Assembly (NCBI GenBank): GCA_947034885.2
Contig: OX344755.2
Span: forward strand, 22,823,052-22,887,051
Origin: Thuidium tamariscinum
Lineage: Eukaryota; Streptophyta; Bryopsida; Hypnales; Thuidiaceae
DNA length: 64,000 bases
Direction of reading: 5' to 3'
How positions within the stretch are numbered: position 1 is the first letter of the stretch; each line of letters starts with the position of its first letter. A model generated the notes under the pieces. The model was not told the DNA's origin. It saw only the letters and a list, made by a program, of their open reading frames with translations, and ran no database searches. Of the stretch, positions 60,901-64,000 are shown in pieces. Both the position numbers and the translations under genes were made by a program.

Positions 60901-61720
60901 TCGTGAACGCAGATGATTCTCAAACATAATCTAGAGTGCACCCACTGGGAAATACCTGTTGTATTTCTCGGTCGTTGTTCATTTGTTGCGCTAACAGCGT
61001 TTTACCTGCCCCTCCTTTCCCCCAAATGCCAACAGATCTCGCATCGAGCTCCTTCCCATCCAATATCATTGCCTTCAATTTTTGGGTTATGTCGTCCATT
61101 CCAAACACAGCCTGCGGAACTAGCTGATGTTGTTGCCCTCCTTGTATTGATGACAATGTTGTTGAGGTCAAGCTTTGTCGATTACTCACATTATCAACAC
61201 ACCTTTTGATTTCATTGAATGCGAGTTCTTTGGCTCGTGGGTTGCAACTCACGTCGACATTCGTGAGTGCAGTTCGTGTCACCATAGCAAGCTCCATCCT
61301 CCTCTGGTCTTCATGCATTTTCTTCATCCCAGTTTCGAGTTTCTGTTGTATGGAGAGGGTAACATCCAAAACGACGAGAGGCGATTGCACGCAGAGGCTC
61401 CTAATCTTGTCTGCAATTTTGAGAATCTTTGTTGCTGAGTTGTACCTTACGAAGGGGTTCATCAGACGGTTCTTTTTTGAGCACTCTTGCACTGCTTTTT
61501 CTGCCTCATCAAGAGCGCTCTTCAGGCTCCACAACCATTGATCCACCGCGGTACTCGGACTCGATTGGCTTACTGCATGCGTTACTAGAGGGGAAATATC
61601 CCTAAGCAAGGACTGCAAGCTTCTGCAATACTCCTTGCATCTGTACGCCTTCTCTGCCTCCACGATGATGCGATGCACCAACTCTGCCACCAACGCTGAA
61701 ACGAACCCTGGATCTGGCAT
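57942..61720 (-). CDS. NLR immune receptor with RPW8-like N-terminus, three exons, 953 aa
   Basis: Exons on the minus strand: 61,720-60,956; 60,719-60,086; 59,404-57,942. All junctions are GT-AG; the 2,862 bp stay open to the stop. Residues 1-140 are helical and resemble the RPW8-type coiled coil (CC_R) of helper NLRs; no EDVID motif is seen. NB-ARC motifs run in order: P-loop GKGGAGKT (234-241), kinase-2 ALLILDDLW (309-317), RNBS-B TLVTTRK (335-341), GLPL (395-398), RNBS-D QCFLYFAAFPED (457-468, completed across the exon 2/3 junction) and IHD in the MHD position (526-528). Leucine-rich repeats fill about 568-945. A Trp after the kinase-2 Asp is usual in non-TIR NLRs. Such proteins bind ADP/ATP and act in pathogen sensing or as membrane helpers. 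All key motifs are intact, so the gene looks functional. Intron 2 carries a MITE. The RPW8 call is less certain than the NLR call. Confidence 0.9.
59692..59920. mobile_element. Short MITE (about 220 bp) in NLR intron 2
   Basis: Starts CCCCTAAAGGACAACGAAGC and ends CCTCGGTCCTTTACGGG. The ends match the TTAA family, but the flanks are TTCA and ATAA, so the duplication is decayed or was never TTAA. Its interior matches 62,205-62,420 in reverse, including GGTTCTATGT and TTCTTCACTGATTCCA. Confidence 0.65.
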
Positions 61721-62204
61721 CTTTGCCGAACCCTAGAATGTGCAATGTATCCTAAATGGAGATAATAAACTATCTCTACCTTCCAAGCAATGGGCACTTA
61801 CAGCTATCTTTGTTTTTCTTCAGTAACACTTAGTACCATGTTAGAACACTCTCTCTGAAGTTTCCAGAATGCTTAATCATCATCTGGAGTAATCGAGTTA
61901 GTCAAGCAGTAGTGCCCCCAAAACACATTTAATACATGCAAAGGTGGAAGGCTTGCGTATTTTACCACCACTTAGCATATCGCCCTCCTTTGCATTCACG
62001 AGAGACTAAAACACTTCTTCTGCAGGATCAAAGAAACCACGATTCTCTGAATAAACATGCGTCTTAGAAATAATCTCCGTGGCCACATGCCAGCTTGATG
62101 TCCACACCACAACACTGCCAAACCCAGATACTCAATCAGAAATTAGATAACGTACAGTGACAAAGTCCAGGGAAGAGGAACACACCGTGATAGAAACACT
62201 TTAA
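61721..62204. other. Leader and promoter side of the NLR gene
   Basis: No coding stretch was recognised. The sequence is of mixed composition and should hold the NLR promoter. Confidence 0.4.
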
Positions 62205-62420
62205 CCCTTAAATGACCAAGGATTCATGGTTATTAAATGACAAATTCAATTGATCATATTGTGAAAGATGTAATTCAGATGTAATCAAATTTTATACCAT
62301 TGGAATCAGTGAAGAAAATAACGTGCGTTGGTCAAAACCCAAATAAATTTGACCAAAAGTTCACATAGAACCTACTGAAAATTGCTTAATAAACATGCTG
62401 GACTTCTTGGTCCTTTAGGG
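62205..62420. mobile_element. Short MITE (about 220 bp) upstream of the NLR gene
   Basis: Starts CCCTTAAATGACCAAGGATT after TTAA (62,201-62,204) and ends CTTGGTCCTTTAGGG, followed by TTTTTAAC. It is the reverse-oriented relative of the MITE in NLR intron 2. It lies 485 bp upstream of the NLR start codon. Confidence 0.65.
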
Positions 62421-64000
62421 TTTTTAACAGCGCACAAGACCTCTAAGACAAGAACAGATTAGCAACTCCATCTAGGAATGAATATTGATCAAATCTAACC
62501 GAATTAAAACCAACAATGAGGTGTCTCCTTGCAATCTGAAGTTGCAAGGTGTGAGTACAGAACAATCTTCTTTACTCCCTTTCAGCAACCAGATAAATCC
62601 CTGTGGTGGCTCGAAAGTGTATCAACAAGCCTAATAGCTGACATATACAAGTGCTACACCATTTGAACTTTCAATCATTGTTCGCAGTTCCATCACTCAG
62701 AAATGAAAACAGCAGGCAATGGCTATACCTCACAACAAGAAGCTAGATGTGTACCACAACAAGAACTGCGTTTATGTTTGAAGATTGATCACTTGCAGCC
62801 GAAGTTCCTGAAGCCCGAATGAGGAGTTCATGGAGAAAACCCCAATCTGCTTCTGCAAGCGCATTGGGATCCACTCTCTATAAGTACCAAACACGCAAGT
62901 TATAAATGATTGAGGGTATCATTTCCAATCACTATGCCCATGGAATACATCTAAACAAGGGTTCAGAATATGAAAAGAACGAGAGTACGAAGATCGAGTA
63001 GAAACATGTCCACAGCGCACCAGAGCTAGCTAGCCAGTGACGATTGCAGTAAATATTGCGGAGAAGCGAAGCGAGGTGGGTCGTCCAAGAATCGAAGAGA
63101 ATGTACGAGAAGGAAGAGATGGAGGGGCTCAAGTGAGAGGTACTGAAATTGGCGAGCCAGAACATTGGAATCCCACAACAGTTATTTACTCCTGTAGCGA
63201 CGTGCCTGGCGTTGCAAAGACTTTGCAATGTGAGTAATGATATAATAACTGAGGTGTGCACCGCATTCCGTCCTGAACAGTGCCGCATCCGAAGCTCAAG
63301 AGCGCCCTTCAATTGGTGTTTCTTACCGACGACTCCCAAATCCAAGGAGCCGGGCTGTCTGTATGTCTGGTACCATATTAATTTAATGCTACACAGTGCC
63401 CGAACAAAAAGATGATTGTCCCCTCCGGCGCGCCCGGGTGAAGTGGGTGAACCGTTGTTGAAGAAACTTTGAAGTTAAATAAAACATTGAAATTTTTTAT
63501 TTTTCACATAGGATAAAATAGAGTTAATCGTAAAGGAAACCCGGGTTTGAAACATGGGTGTTAAGGGGCGGTATAACTGAGAATAGTAGAAAAGAAACAC
63601 GGCATCAAACTTCTTTGAACCTCAGTTTTGGTGCTCCAAGGAGTTGGGTCCTATGTTTTCTCTAAACTCTAGCTCTTGGCATTCCACCTACTTTCCAATT
63701 AACTCTAATTTGCAAATTTTGAATTCACATTTGCAATCAGAGGCCCCAAATTAGTTGGGAGAAGAGCACATGGTAAAGTACTATACCCTTCTAGCAAATT
63801 GGTCTATAAATATTTTAAAATATTTGATGCCTAATTTTTTTGGAAACTATCCCCTTATCTTGCCTAATATTTAAATTTTTCTTTTTATGAAAAAATAACC
63901 TCTTATTCTCTTTAAAACTATTAAATGAAGTATCTAAACCTAGCTACATGCCTATATTTAGTTGAATATCTAAATGATTACCTAAACAACATAAATTAAC
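62421..64000. other. Intergenic, repeat remnant at the right edge
   Basis: No gene was recognised. At 63,715-63,755 the phrase TTTGAATTCACATTTGC and GAGGCCCCAAATTAG match the small elements at 30,764-30,973 and 9,542-9,828. The final 200 bp are AT-rich. Confidence 0.45.

Noticed and set aside
62932-63345. Minus-strand frame of 137 codons
   Set aside because: No motif, splice context or gene-like amino-acid balance was seen; it overlaps equally open frames on the other strand.

Overview
ORGANISM. The window is nuclear DNA of a land plant. It is AT-rich and repeat-dense, with a few spliced genes whose introns are mostly 80-600 bp and use GT-AG junctions. A plant-type NLR immune receptor, a TIR protein, a transit-peptide-bearing omega-amidase and a plant-style CCHC zinc-knuckle protein support this. 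An RPW8-like NLR together with a TIR protein, and the compact gene structures, would suit a non-seed plant such as a bryophyte, but the species cannot be fixed from this sequence alone. LAYOUT. Bases 1-14,400 hold no host gene. They are a nest of transposons: TTAA-flanked inverted-repeat elements, TA-flanked elements, CACTA MITEs and two LTR fossils, with host and guest relations that can be read from target-site duplications. At 14,373-18,990 lies a CACTA element that has captured pieces of a DUF1771-SMR gene. At 21,300-21,840 is a broken copy of the 5' end of the zinc-knuckle gene found at 39-43 kb. From 28,521 down to 22,669 (minus) is a two-exon gene for a membrane-anchored TIR protein of about 1009 residues. 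Bases 28.5-39.2 kb are again mostly repeats. From 39,197 to 43,124 (plus) runs a nine-exon gene for a protein with two CxxCxGxG motifs and three CCHC knuckles. From 49,243 down to 45,202 (minus) runs a ten-exon omega-amidase gene with a 16-nt micro-exon; these two genes converge. Bases 50.6-57.9 kb are transposons, including an LTR fossil nested in a large DNA element. From 61,720 down to 57,942 (minus) is an intact three-exon NLR of 953 residues. HOW THE PARTS RELATE. The TIR membrane protein and the NLR are both immune-type signalling proteins and lie about 30 kb apart on the same strand, but nothing in the sequence links them directly. The omega-amidase and zinc-knuckle genes look like housekeeping genes. 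All four gene models were built by hand from splice sites; in each, the exon phases add up exactly to an open frame. The most unusual features are the membrane TIR protein and the family of TTAA-specific elements with CCCCTAAAGGACCA ends. Two insertions of the latter have matching empty sites in a second LTR copy within this window.
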